Shown: one piece after another, positions 32,745 through 41,909 of the stretch
Layout: each line of letters begins with the position of its first letter
Position numbering within the stretch: the first letter of the stretch is position 1
Assembly (NCBI RefSeq): GCF_022763345.1
Contig: NZ_JALEGS010000058.1
Location: 1-64,000 of the forward strand
DNA length: 64,000 nucleotides
Reading direction: 5' to 3'
Origin: Phaeodactylibacter sp.
GTDB lineage: Bacteria; Bacteroidota; Bacteroidia; Chitinophagales; Saprospiraceae
Notes under the pieces: model-generated
Seen by the model: only the letters and a program-made list of their open reading frames with translations
Told to the model about the DNA's origin: nothing
Database searches by the model: none
Position numbers and translations under genes: made by a program

Positions 32745-33443
32745 TTAGGCGGAAGGCTCCTGCAGCAGGTCCATAAACTCTACTGTGGTGCGCTCCATTT
32801 TAAAGACGACTTTCTCTACACTGGCCACCAGAAGGTTGTAACCAACGAAAGCCAGGATACCGATGAACAGCCCGAAAGCCGTGGTAATCAGGGCCTGATA
32901 GATACCGCCCGCCAGTACATCCGGCGTTACGTTCTGCTCGGTTGCCATTTTGTAGAAGGCCAGGATCATACCCGTCACCGTACCAAAGAAGCCGATCATA
33001 GGCGCGGCACCAGCAATACTGGCCAGGGTGGAAAGGTTCTTCTCCAGCTTGAAAATCTCAAGGTTGCCTACATTCTCAATAGCGGCGTCGATATCGCGAA
33101 GCGGCTTGCCGATGCGCTGCAGCCCCTTTTCCACCATGCGAGCCACGGGAGAATCAGTCGTCTGGCACAGTGCCTTCGCACCATTGATATTGCCCGATTG
33201 TACGTTAGCCCGGATGTTATTCATGAAGTTCTCATCGATCTTACCGGCCCGCTTAATGGTGAGGTAGCGCTCGACAAAGATGTAGATGGCCATAACTGAA
33301 AGTACCAACAGCACAAGTACGATGATAATTCCGAGCGGGCCGCCCTGAGTGATAATGTCAAAGAAACTCTGAGTACCAACGCCTTCGCCTTCCCGGTCGA
33401 GGCCCTCAGCAGTTTGAAACAACAATAGCGTGTGTTGCAGCAT
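32745..33443 (-). CDS. exbB: ExbB/MotA/TolQ proton channel protein
   Basis: This encodes 232 residues from ATG 33443; the frame opens upstream to 33548 but that part has no family likeness. Three membrane helices are visible: GGPLGIIIVLVLLVLSVMAIYIFVERY, APMIGFFGTVTGMILAFYKMA and ITTAFGLFIGILAFVGYNLL. The last two with GTVTGM and the Thr-rich stretch are the proton-pathway signature. It powers TonB through the proton gradient. It is the first gene of exbB-exbD-exbD-tonB. Confidence 0.93.
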   Translation of the reverse strand: MLQHTLLLFQTAEGLDREGEGVGTQSFFDIITQGGPLGIIIVLVLLVLSVMAIYIFVERYLTIKRAGKIDENFMNNIRANVQSGNINGAKALCQTTDSPVARMVEKGLQRIGKPLRDIDAAIENVGNLEIFKLEKNLSTLASIAGAAPMIGFFGTVTGMILAFYKMATEQNVTPDVLAGGIYQALITTAFGLFIGILAFVGYNLLVASVEKVVFKMERTTVEFMDLLQEPSA

Positions 33444-33600
33444 GATGTCTGATATGGTTTTTAGTTTTGATGGGTGCGTCTGTCCCCGGCAAGGAGTACA
33501 GCGGACACTTTTTGTAATGTAAAGCTCAACGCTTTCCAAGTACGCCAAATTATCAAAACAAATGGAAATTATTAGAATGTAGGCGCCTCAGATGTGATTA

Positions 33601-33633
33601 TTTTGCCTTTCTAGCGAAAATTCGCTAATATTG
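33601..33633 (+). promoter_or_regulatory. Predicted Bacteroidota promoter for fad operon
   Basis: TTTTG at 33601-33605 and TAATATTG at 33626-33633 are 20 bp apart, close to the TTTG-N19/20-TAnnTTTG consensus with one mismatch in the -7 box. Transcription would begin near 33640, about 70 bp before the ATG. A 12-bp inverted repeat (GCGAAAATTCGC) lies in the spacer, a possible operator. Confidence 0.4.
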
Positions 33634-33709
33634 GAGCACTAAAACGTATCCGGGTTGTTGTCTCAAAACAATCCCTTTAAAAATATCAAATCAAACCAAT
33701 CATCACTCA

Positions 33710-36103
33710 ATGAGCAGAAGAATCACTAAAGTAGCCGTACTGGGTTCCGGTGTTATGGGCTCTGGCATTGCCTGCCATTTTGCCAATATCGGCCTGGAGG
33801 TATTGATGCTGGATATCGTGCCCCGCGACTTGCCGGAGGATCAGCAGAAGGACCCGGCTGCCCGAAACAGTATCGTCAACGCCGCCCTGAAGAGCGCCAT
33901 CAAGAGCAAACCTGCCGCGCTGTACCACAAAGATTTTGCCAGCCGGATCACGACCGGCAATTTTGAGGACGATTTCGCTAAGATCAAAGATTGCGACTGG
34001 GTCATTGAGGTGGTCGTAGAGCGCCTGGATATTAAGAAAAAGGTGTTCGACCAGGTGGAGCAGCACCGCAAGCCGGGCTCCCTCATCACGTCTAATACCT
34101 CGGGCATTCCCATACACATGATGCTGGAAGGGCGCAGCGATGACTTCAAAAAGCACTTCTGCGGCACCCACTTCTTCAACCCGCCCCGCTACATGCGCTT
34201 GCTGGAAATCATCCCCACCCCGGAAACGGACCCCGAAGTGGTGGATTTCTTCATGCACTACGGTGATGTCTATCTGGGCAAGCAAACCGTCCTCTGCAAA
34301 GATACGCCTGCCTTCATCGCCAACCGTGTGGGCGTGTACGCTATGGCAAAGATTTACCAACTTACCACTGAGCTGGGCCTGCGTATTGAAGAAGTCGATA
34401 AACTCACTGGCCCGACCATTGGCCGCCCCAAAACCGGCACCTTCCGCCTGGGCGACCTCGTAGGTCACGATACAGCGGCCAACGTCATCAACGGCCTGAA
34501 GCAAAACTGCCCCGATGATGAACAAGCCGCTACTTTCGAAATCCCAAAATACCTGCAGTTCCTGCTGGACAACAAATTCCTGGGCAACAAAACCGGACAG
34601 GGCTTCTATAAAAGAACCAAGGAAAAGGATGAGAATGGCCGCCGCGTCATCCTCGCCCTCAACCTGGAAACCCTCGAATACGAGCCCAGCCAGAAGCCGG
34701 ACCTGCCCAGCCTGAAAATGGCCAAGCAGATTGACGATCAGGACAAGCGCATCGCTGCTATGTTTGACGCGGACGATAAGGGCGGAGAACTGGTGCGCAA
34801 ATCTCTCCTGGGCCTTTTTGCCTACGTTTCCAACCGCATTCCGGAGATTTCAGATAACCTCTACAGCATCGATGATGCCATGAAAGCCGGGTACGCCTGG
34901 AACGTTGGCCCATTCGAATACTGGGACATTATTGGTATCGAGAAAGGTATCCAACTGGCAGAAGAACAGGGCGAAAAAATTGCGCCTTGGGTGAAAGACA
35001 TGGTCGCTGCCGGACATACGCAGTTCTACAAGCGCGAAGGCGGGGTCAAGAAATTCTATGACCTCGAATCCAAGGGGTACAAAGTCGTGCCAGGCGCTGA
35101 GGAATTTATCATCCTCGACAACTACCGCGACCGTGCACCGGTGATGAAAAACAACGAAGTCGTCCTGCACGATATCGGCGACGGCGTTCTTTGCCTGGAA
35201 TTCGTCAGCCCCCACAACTCCATAGGGGAGGGCGTACTCCGCGGTATGAACGAAGCCATCCAAATTGCCGAAGAAGGTGATTGGAAAGGCCTGGTCATTG
35301 GCAACAACGCCCAGCATTTCTCCGTAGGCGCCAACCTGATGATGATCGCCATGCTGGCCTATCAGCAGGAGTTCGACGAACTAAACATGGCCGTCAACCT
35401 CTTCCAGCAGACCACGATGCGCTGCCGGTACTCCTCCGTGCCTGTAGTAGCGGCCACACAGGGCTATGTCTTTGGCGGAGGTTGCGAAACCATCATGCAC
35501 TGCGATGCCACCCTGGCTGCCGCAGAATCCTACGTCGGCCTGGTGGAAGTGGGCGTAGGCCTCATACCCGGTGGTGGTGGCACAAAGGAATTTGCCCTGC
35601 GCGCTTCCGACCGGTTCTTTGAAGGCGATGTGCAAATCCCGACCCTCATCGAGCAGTTCAAGACCATCGCGCTGGCCAATGTGGCGACTTCTGCCCATCA
35701 GGCCTACGACTATGGCTACCTGCTGCCGGAGAAAGACCACATCGTACTCAATACCGACCGCAACATCGCTCAGGCGAAAGCGAAAGTACTGGAACTTGCG
35801 GAAGGCTACACCAAGCCTATACAGCGCGAAGACATCACAGTACTGGGCCGTACAGGCCTTGCCGCCCTCTACGCTGCCGCCAACGAGTTGCGCCTGGGGC
35901 ACTATGCCTCCGAGCATGACATCAAGATTGCCCACAAGGTAGCCTGGGTGCTTTGCGGTGGCGACCTCACCGGGCAGCAACAGGTGTCAGAGCAGTACCT
36001 CCTCGATATTGAGCGGGAAGCCTTCCTGAGCCTCTGCGGTGAGCAGAAGACCCTGGAGCGTATTCAGCACATGCTGCAGACGAATAAGCCGCTGAGGAAT
36101 TAA
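33710..36103 (+). CDS. fadN: 3-hydroxyacyl-CoA dehydrogenase / enoyl-CoA hydratase
   Basis: This 797-residue bifunctional beta-oxidation enzyme has the dehydrogenase part first: VAVLGSGVMGSGIACHFANIG (NAD site, 8-28), HFFNPPRYMRLLEIIP, PAFIANRVGVYAM. It ends with a hydratase part (about 460-690) that keeps both catalytic acids: Glu in GGGCETIMHCDATLAAAE and Glu in LVEVGVGLIPGGGGTKE. The order is reversed relative to E. coli FadB and matches the B. subtilis FadN type. It converts enoyl-CoA to ketoacyl-CoA. The thiolase gene follows after 71 bp. Confidence 0.93.
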   Translation: MSRRITKVAVLGSGVMGSGIACHFANIGLEVLMLDIVPRDLPEDQQKDPAARNSIVNAALKSAIKSKPAALYHKDFASRITTGNFEDDFAKIKDCDWVIEVVVERLDIKKKVFDQVEQHRKPGSLITSNTSGIPIHMMLEGRSDDFKKHFCGTHFFNPPRYMRLLEIIPTPETDPEVVDFFMHYGDVYLGKQTVLCKDTPAFIANRVGVYAMAKIYQLTTELGLRIEEVDKLTGPTIGRPKTGTFRLGDLVGHDTAANVINGLKQNCPDDEQAATFEIPKYLQFLLDNKFLGNKTGQGFYKRTKEKDENGRRVILALNLETLEYEPSQKPDLPSLKMAKQIDDQDKRIAAMFDADDKGGELVRKSLLGLFAYVSNRIPEISDNLYSIDDAMKAGYAWNVGPFEYWDIIGIEKGIQLAEEQGEKIAPWVKDMVAAGHTQFYKREGGVKKFYDLESKGYKVVPGAEEFIILDNYRDRAPVMKNNEVVLHDIGDGVLCLEFVSPHNSIGEGVLRGMNEAIQIAEEGDWKGLVIGNNAQHFSVGANLMMIAMLAYQQEFDELNMAVNLFQQTTMRCRYSSVPVVAATQGYVFGGGCETIMHCDATLAAAESYVGLVEVGVGLIPGGGGTKEFALRASDRFFEGDVQIPTLIEQFKTIALANVATSAHQAYDYGYLLPEKDHIVLNTDRNIAQAKAKVLELAEGYTKPIQREDITVLGRTGLAALYAAANELRLGHYASEHDIKIAHKVAWVLCGGDLTGQQQVSEQYLLDIEREAFLSLCGEQKTLERIQHMLQTNKPLRN

Positions 36104-36174
36104 GCTGAAAATTAGATTTTTGAATTTAAGCCTATTGCTATAGTTAAAAGCGATAGCTCAAAATAGAAATTATC

Positions 36175-37347
36175 ATGGATGCATATATCGTAAAAGCCTA
36201 CCGCTCCGCCGTAGGCAAAGCCAAGAAGGGCGGCTTCAAAAACTACCGCTCGGATGATCTGGCGGTGGATATCATTACCCATCTTTTGGAACAAACCCCG
36301 GAACTTGACCCTAAGCTGGTTGATGACGTCATCGTTGGCTGTGCAAACCCCGAGGGTGAGCAGGGACTGCAGATCGGACGGCAGATTTCCATGCGCGCCC
36401 TGGGCAAGGAAGTCCCCGGCGTGACTGTTAACCGCTACTGTGCTTCCGGCCTGGAGACCATCTCCATTGCGGTTGCCAAAATCCGCGCAGGCATGGGCGA
36501 AATCTACGTTGCCGGCGGTACCGAAAGCATGAGCTCTATCCCGATGACGGGCTACAAGCTCGCACCCAGCTACAAGGTCGCTTCCTCCACGCCTAATTAC
36601 CTGGCGAGCATGGGCCTGACGGCCGAGGCCGTAGCCAACAAGTACAACATCAGCCGGGATCAATCCGATGAATTTGCCTACCGCTCGCACGTAAAGGCGG
36701 CTGAGGCCATCGACGGCGGGAAATTCAATGATGAAATTGTGCCGGTAAAAGTGGAAGATGTATTCGTAAAAGACGGCAAACGGGTGAGCAGTGAGCACAC
36801 CGTAGGCATGGATGAAGGCGTACGCCGTTCCACCACGGTCGAAGCGCTTGGCAAGTTACGCCCGGTCTTTGCGCAGGGCGGCGTAGTGACTGCGGGCAAC
36901 GCTTCCCAAACTTCCGATGGTGCGGCTTTCACCCTGGTGATGAGCGAAGAAATGGTCAAAAAGCTCAACCTCGAGCCGATTGCCCGCCTGGTCTCCTGCT
37001 CCGTAGCCGGTGTGGATCCCTTGTACATGGGCATTGGCCCCTGCGTCGCTATCCCTAAAGCGCTGAAGTACGCCGGGCTGAAACTCAACGATATCGACCT
37101 GATCGAGCTCAATGAAGCCTTTGCCGCCCAGGCCCTGGCCGTTATTCAGGAAGCCGGGCTCAACCCCGATATCGTAAACGTAAACGGAGGGGCTATTGCA
37201 CTCGGCCACCCGCTGGGCTGTACCGGTGCGAAACTTTCCACCCAGCTCTTCAATGAGATGCGCCGCCGTGGCAATAAATACGGTATGGTGACCGCCTGTG
37301 TAGGTGGCGGGCAAGGTATCGCCGGCATCTACGAATTATTGAATTAA
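36175..37347 (+). CDS. fadA: Acetyl-CoA C-acyltransferase (thiolase)
   Basis: This 390-residue thiolase cleaves 3-ketoacyl-CoA. Visible residues are the nucleophilic Cys in NRYCASGLETISIA (about residue 89), NVNGGAIALGHPLGCTGAK with the catalytic His, and the general-acid Cys in VTACVGGGQG. It begins MDAYIVKAYRSAVGKAKKG, typical of the degradative FadA/FadI type. It forms a two-gene unit with the upstream dehydrogenase/hydratase and ends at a hairpin. Confidence 0.95.
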   Translation: MDAYIVKAYRSAVGKAKKGGFKNYRSDDLAVDIITHLLEQTPELDPKLVDDVIVGCANPEGEQGLQIGRQISMRALGKEVPGVTVNRYCASGLETISIAVAKIRAGMGEIYVAGGTESMSSIPMTGYKLAPSYKVASSTPNYLASMGLTAEAVANKYNISRDQSDEFAYRSHVKAAEAIDGGKFNDEIVPVKVEDVFVKDGKRVSSEHTVGMDEGVRRSTTVEALGKLRPVFAQGGVVTAGNASQTSDGAAFTLVMSEEMVKKLNLEPIARLVSCSVAGVDPLYMGIGPCVAIPKALKYAGLKLNDIDLIELNEAFAAQALAVIQEAGLNPDIVNVNGGAIALGHPLGCTGAKLSTQLFNEMRRRGNKYGMVTACVGGGQGIAGIYELLN

Positions 37348-37374
37348 GAGGATCACAACTCAATTGGAATAGCA

Positions 37375-37409
37375 AAGCCCTCGTTTTACTTGCTGTAGAG
37401 CGGGGGCTT
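37375..37409. terminator. Hairpin between fadA and convergent gene
   Basis: AAGCCCTCG pairs with CGGGGGCTT with a G-U pair around a 17-nt loop that also has partial pairing. It can serve both convergent genes, though T-runs are weak. Confidence 0.55.
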
Positions 37410-37410
37410 C

Positions 37411-37881
37411 CTATACCCGGGAAGAATCGCCCGGTTTCTTCCGTTCCAGTTTGATTTGCCCCAGCTTCCGTTCTACGGCAAACGGGGTAGGCGTAATCTC
37501 CTGCCAGAAACCATTGAGCGAAGACTCCCAGATGCTCCGCTTGAATTCAAACTGGTATTTACGGACATACTTGCCACCTTCCAGTACCTCAGGGTTGAGG
37601 TTGTCGATGCTGTATTCCCTGTCGGTCACTTCCCGCATGTAGATGGAGCGATCCTGGTACATCTTGCCAACCAGCTCCTGTGTGATCACGCTATCCTTAG
37701 TGACGTGGATATAAGACATCCCTTTGATGTAGCCTTTTTCAAGGGTAAGGTAGAGTTCGACCGGCAGCGTTTCTCCGGTGCTTTTCTCAATAATGGAACC
37801 CGTCCAGAGCCCTTCCAGTCCATTTTGGGCAGAGAGCGCACCCGCTGTGAGCAGCAGGCAGATTAAGATTTTGAATTTCAT
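37411..37881 (-). CDS. Secreted hypothetical protein
   Basis: This 156-residue protein has a signal peptide (ILICLLLTAGALSAQ), followed by a beta-rich domain beginning GLEGLWTGSIIEKSTGETLPVELYLTLEKGYIKGMSYIH and ending with WQEITPTPFAVERKLGQIKLERK. The strand-turn repetition suggests a lipocalin-like or small beta-barrel fold common in Bacteroidota exported proteins. No catalytic residues are recognised. It is a single gene, convergent with the thiolase. Confidence 0.65.
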   Translation of the reverse strand: MKFKILICLLLTAGALSAQNGLEGLWTGSIIEKSTGETLPVELYLTLEKGYIKGMSYIHVTKDSVITQELVGKMYQDRSIYMREVTDREYSIDNLNPEVLEGGKYVRKYQFEFKRSIWESSLNGFWQEITPTPFAVERKLGQIKLERKKPGDSSRV

Positions 37882-38004
37882 AGCTTGGTGTTCAAATCAA
37901 TCAATCCGCTCAATATCGGTATAAATCTCCTGCTCTGCAAGGGCAAGAGGTCAAATGCCTTCTTAAATCAGACAAGACTGAAAAGCAGAAAATCTGTCAG
38001 ATAC

Positions 38005-38034
38005 TTTGCAAATGTTTATTTTTTGATATATTTG
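38005..38034 (+). promoter_or_regulatory. Bacteroidota promoter for the metalloprotease gene
   Basis: TTTG at 38005-38008 and TATATTTG at 38027-38034 are separated by 18 bp and both match the Bacteroidota consensus exactly. The expected start near 38041 gives a leader of about 210 nt. Confidence 0.65.
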
Positions 38035-38040
38035 ATTTTC

Positions 38041-38253
38041 AATAGAATGAATTTTTAAGTCCCCAGCACGCTTTTTGTTCCTTTCGCGTTTCCCTGGTTT
38101 TGCCATCTGTTCATTCGCAGGTTTGCGGGTGTGTACCGGAGGTTACCTGACACCAAAAGATCACCACTAAGAACAACCAAAGGATTTACCACTGCCTCAC
38201 CGGGCAGGGTTGGTCATTCTTTTCCCAAAACTTAACATTAATTCAAAATTAGT
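38041..38253 (+). other. Long structured leader of metalloprotease gene
   Basis: This non-coding stretch between the predicted transcription start and the ATG holds two small hairpins: GGTGT ... ACACC near 38131-38157 and CTGCC ... GGGCAG near 38191-38206. No recognised riboswitch was identified and no open frame of note is present. Confidence 0.4.
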
Positions 38254-41200
38254 ATGAAAAAACTATTGACATTACTATTGACTGCAAGCACCCTGTTGCT
38301 ATTTGCTCAATCTCAGCAACGGCCAGTTATCCCATTGGATTTGATTGAGTCCTATCAAGCTGAAAAAGCTGCTTTCCGGGATTACGCTCCCTTTAATGCT
38401 GCACCTGAACTGAAAGCCCGTGTTACGGAGCTCGATGCTTCCGTTACGGATTTCCAGGTACTCACATTTAATGCCTCTTTTCTGGAGGAGATCAAGGCAA
38501 GCAGCCCGGAGACGATGACGCTTCTGCTACCTGATGCCGGGCAAGGCGAACCATTGGAATTGTTAATCGCGCAGGCGCCTATCTTTACCTCTGATTTTAA
38601 ACTGACCCTGGGCTCTGGCCGCGAAGTGACCGATGTCCCCCTGGGCATGCACTACCGTGGGATCATCAAAGGCGATCCCGAATCAGTAGTCGCCCTTTCT
38701 GTGCTTGAAGGCGAGGTGATGGGGCTGATTGCTTCTGATGCTGGCAACTTGGTCTTAGGTAAGCTGCAGGGCGCTGGCTTTACTGATGGGGAGCACATCC
38801 TTTACAACGACCTTAATGTACTGCACGATCTGCCGTTCGAGTGCGGCACGCCCGATGACGGCATCGGCTACAAGCGCAAGGACCTGGTCTTCTCCGGAGA
38901 TACCCGTGCTGTAGGCGATTGCATCCGTTTGTATATGGAGGTAGACCACGACATCCACAACGGAAAAGGCGGCGTTACCGGTGCGGCCAACTGGACGACC
39001 GGCCTTATGAATGAGGTCATTACCCTTTATGCGAACGAAAGCATCTCTGCTGTGGTCTCTCAGATCGTAGTCTGGGATGTGCCCAGCCCTTATTCCAGCA
39101 CATCAAGCAGTGGTATGCTGAGTGATTTCCAGGCCAACCTGGGGTCTTTCAATGGCGACCTTGCCCAGCTGATCTCCTATCAGGCGAGCGGAGGTATTGC
39201 AGCTGGATTCTCTGGCCTTTGCAACCCCAATCCTGATAACAGCATGAGCTTCAGTAATGTAAACTCGACCTATGCCCAAGTGCCGACCTACTCCTGGTCT
39301 GTAATGGTGGTGACCCATGAATTTGGGCACCTTTGGGGCTCCCGCCACACCCACGCCTGTGTCTGGAATGGGAACAATACTGCAATTGATGGTTGCTCTG
39401 GCAGCACTGAGGGCACCTGCCCACTGCCTGGAAACCCTTCCGTTGGAGGTACAATTATGTCTTATTGCCACCTGCAAAGCGTGGGTATCAACTTCAATGA
39501 AGGTTTTGGCCCGCAGCCCGGTAATGTCATTCGTAACAGCGTCGCCAATGCCACCTGCACAGTAGCTTGTGGGCCCCCTTCCTGTGAAGACGGCATTCAG
39601 AACGGTAATGAAACCGGTGTAGACTGTGGTGGCCCGGACTGCCCGGCCTGCCCAACCTGCGACGACGGTATTCAGAATGGCGATGAGCTGGGGGTAGATT
39701 GCGGTGGCCCTGACTGCGCTCCCTGCCCTTGTAATGGGCAGGATGTCACGCTAACCATCAATTTGGATAACTATCCCGGCGAAACGACCTGGACCATAAC
39801 CTCCAATGGGCTGACCTACGCTTCCGGTGGGCCATACAGCGGTGCGGGTTCGACCGTGGTTGAAGTGAATTGTCTTAATGACGGTTGCTACGAGTTTAAC
39901 ATTTTTGACTCCTACGGCGACGGCATCTGCTGCGGGTTTGGTAATGGCTCTTACGTTTTGGAGGACGCTTCGGGCACAGTACTGGCTTCCGGCGGTTCTT
40001 TCCAGTCATCCGAAACTACCCCATTTTGCCTAAGCTCCACCCCTACGCTTGCAGCCAGCATATCAGGCACTACCGATGTTTCCTGCGCTGGAGGAAGTGA
40101 TGGAAGTGCCACTGCTACGGCCACTGATGGTGTATCCCCCTATTCCTACCAATGGAGCAATGGAGCTACCGGCGCTACGGCTTCCGGCCTTTCCGCGGGA
40201 AGCTACACCGTGACGGTAACTGATAGTGAAGGCAGCACGGCAACTGCAACAGCAACAATCAGCCAGCCTTCGGCAGTTAGTGTTTCTGCGAGTGGTACCG
40301 ATGCCAGTTGCACCGGTGCCAGTGATGGTTCTGCGTCTGCGTCTGCTTCTGGCGGAACGGGTAGTTACACTTACAGCTGGAGTAACGGTGGCTCAGGATC
40401 TGCCATCTCCGGACTGGGCGCCGGGACTTACACCGTAACCGCAACGGATGCGAACGGTTGTACTGCGACCAATACCGTTACGATTGCTGCACCTGCGCCA
40501 GGCGATGCCTGCGATGATGGGAATGCCTGTACCGTGAACGATGTACTCGATGCCAATTGCAATTGCGCCGGTACATTCCAGGATAGCGATGGCGATGGCG
40601 TTTGCGACGCAGATGATGCCTGCCCCGGTTTTGACGATAGCGCGGATACCGATGGAGACGGTATTCCGGATGGATGCGACAGCAATAACTGTGTGACGGT
40701 ATCCAATAGCTTCCCGACCAATCCTCTTACGCATAGCGGTCCGGGTTCAGGCTCCACTACGCTGGATTTTGGTAGTGTTCATGAAGACATTAGCTTCACC
40801 GTTTCCAATATCAACGATAAGCCAAACGGCAACCCAAATACCCGGTATACTGAGGTGGTCACCGTGACCTACGTAGATGGTAACGGCAGCACTCAGACCT
40901 TCGGCACCTTTAGCGGTGTGAATGTGAGCAGTGTGAATGTAAGCATTGCCGCAGCTACTTCTGTCACTGTCTCCCTCTCAGATGGTTACGACGGCAATGC
41001 CTCCAATACCATGAGTGTAGACTTGAGCACGGTGACCTCATGTGGTGCCGGCGGCCCTTGCCCGGACGATGATGGTGATGGCGTTTGTAATGCTGATGAT
41101 GTTTGCCCTGGCTTTGATGACACGATCGATTCTGATGGCGATGGTATCCCTGACGGTTGTGATACCGGAGGAGGATGTACAACTGCTACGGACAACTTCC

Positions 41201-41844
41201 CAACCAATCCACTGACCCATAGTGGTCCTGGAAGTTCGTCTACTTCAGTGAACTTTGGAGCAGGCCATTTCGACGTGAGCTTTACCGTTTCCAATATTAA
41301 CGACAAGCCGAATGGTAACCCAACGACCCGTTATACCGAAATCGTGACTGTAACCTACGTGGATGGCAATGGTACCACACAAACGTACGGTACCTTCAGC
41401 GGTGTAAGTGTAAGCAGCGTGGACGTTTCTATCCCAGGTGATGTATCCTCTGTAACCGTATCACTGGAGGATGGTTATGATGGCAATGCGTCCAACACGA
41501 TGAGCGTTGACCTCAGCACCGTGACCTCTTGTGTGGCGAGTGCGATGGCGCCGCCTTCCAGTGGCCTGGCAGTAGGCGACCTTGATACGGGTAAAGCACT
41601 GAAGCTGTTCCCGAACCCCGCTCAGGATCTGTTGCAATACACCTTCGAACTGCCGAAAGCAGCACAGGTCAGTGCCATAGTCGTAGACCTGAACGGTAAG
41701 GTTGTTCTGCGTCAGCAGCAGCAATTAGACCGCGGGCAGCAACAGGCACAGATCAATGTAGCACAGTTGCCAGCCGGAGTATACACCTTCCATTTAGTGT
41801 GGGAAGGGGAGCGTAAGAGCAAGAAATTTGTAATTATGCGTTAA
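38254..41844 (+). CDS. Secreted reprolysin-like zinc metalloprotease with T9SS tail
   Basis: This 1196-residue secreted protein has a signal peptide (LLTLLLTASTLLLFAQS), a pro-region (about 20-215), and a metzincin catalytic domain with HEFGHLWGSRHTH at about 355-367 (three zinc His and the Glu) and a downstream IMSYCH Met-turn. Next come two Cys-rich DDGIQNGNETGVDCGGPDC-type repeats, a beta domain, two SprB-like repeats (SDGSATATATDG, then SDGSASASASGG), and Ca-binding DSDGDGVCD-type repeats. Two copies of a 118-119 residue domain follow (813-930 and 975-1093). The last 80 residues (LKLFPNPAQDLLQYTF...LPAGVYTFHLVW) are a type A T9SS sorting domain. It is probably released or surface-bound through the type IX system. 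Confidence 0.92.
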   Translation: MKKLLTLLLTASTLLLFAQSQQRPVIPLDLIESYQAEKAAFRDYAPFNAAPELKARVTELDASVTDFQVLTFNASFLEEIKASSPETMTLLLPDAGQGEPLELLIAQAPIFTSDFKLTLGSGREVTDVPLGMHYRGIIKGDPESVVALSVLEGEVMGLIASDAGNLVLGKLQGAGFTDGEHILYNDLNVLHDLPFECGTPDDGIGYKRKDLVFSGDTRAVGDCIRLYMEVDHDIHNGKGGVTGAANWTTGLMNEVITLYANESISAVVSQIVVWDVPSPYSSTSSSGMLSDFQANLGSFNGDLAQLISYQASGGIAAGFSGLCNPNPDNSMSFSNVNSTYAQVPTYSWSVMVVTHEFGHLWGSRHTHACVWNGNNTAIDGCSGSTEGTCPLPGNPSVGGTIMSYCHLQSVGINFNEGFGPQPGNVIRNSVANATCTVACGPPSCEDGIQNGNETGVDCGGPDCPACPTCDDGIQNGDELGVDCGGPDCAPCPCNGQDVTLTINLDNYPGETTWTITSNGLTYASGGPYSGAGSTVVEVNCLNDGCYEFNIFDSYGDGICCGFGNGSYVLEDASGTVLASGGSFQSSETTPFCLSSTPTLAASISGTTDVSCAGGSDGSATATATDGVSPYSYQWSNGATGATASGLSAGSYTVTVTDSEGSTATATATISQPSAVSVSASGTDASCTGASDGSASASASGGTGSYTYSWSNGGSGSAISGLGAGTYTVTATDANGCTATNTVTIAAPAPGDACDDGNACTVNDVLDANCNCAGTFQDSDGDGVCDADDACPGFDDSADTDGDGIPDGCDSNNCVTVSNSFPTNPLTHSGPGSGSTTLDFGSVHEDISFTVSNINDKPNGNPNTRYTEVVTVTYVDGNGSTQTFGTFSGVNVSSVNVSIAAATSVTVSLSDGYDGNASNTMSVDLSTVTSCGAGGPCPDDDGDGVCNADDVCPGFDDTIDSDGDGIPDGCDTGGGCTTATDNFPTNPLTHSGPGSSSTSVNFGAGHFDVSFTVSNINDKPNGNPTTRYTEIVTVTYVDGNGTTQTYGTFSGVSVSSVDVSIPGDVSSVTVSLEDGYDGNASNTMSVDLSTVTSCVASAMAPPSSGLAVGDLDTGKALKLFPNPAQDLLQYTFELPKAAQVSAIVVDLNGKVVLRQQQQLDRGQQQAQINVAQLPAGVYTFHLVWEGERKSKKFVIMR
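40690..41532 (+). repeat. Internal duplication within the metalloprotease
   Basis: Codons 813-930 (40690-41043) and 975-1093 (41176-41532) encode two copies of one Cys-bounded domain that share NFPTNPLTHSGPGS-type starts, FTVSNINDKPNGNP, RYTE, VTVTYVDGNG and SDGYDGNASNTMSVDLSTVTSC-type ends. The copies have drifted in synonymous positions, so the duplication is not recent. The linker between them is a Ca-binding-type repeat. Confidence 0.85.
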
Positions 41845-41875
41845 AAAATTAGGCTGTCAATTCATTAACCTCAGA

Positions 41876-41909
41876 ATAGGGCGTCCTGGTGTACATCAGG
41901 GCGCCCTAT
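41876..41909. terminator. Near-perfect bidirectional hairpin
   Basis: ATAGGGCG ... CGCCCTAT with inner CCTG/CAGG and TGTACA pairing gives a stem of about 14-16 bp with a few G-U or mismatched positions. It lies after the metalloprotease gene and overlaps the stop of the convergent YhhN gene. Confidence 0.7.

Noticed and set aside
33707..34525. 272-codon frame opposite the fadN gene
   Set aside because: Shadow frame on the complement of a well-conserved dehydrogenase; no independent motif.
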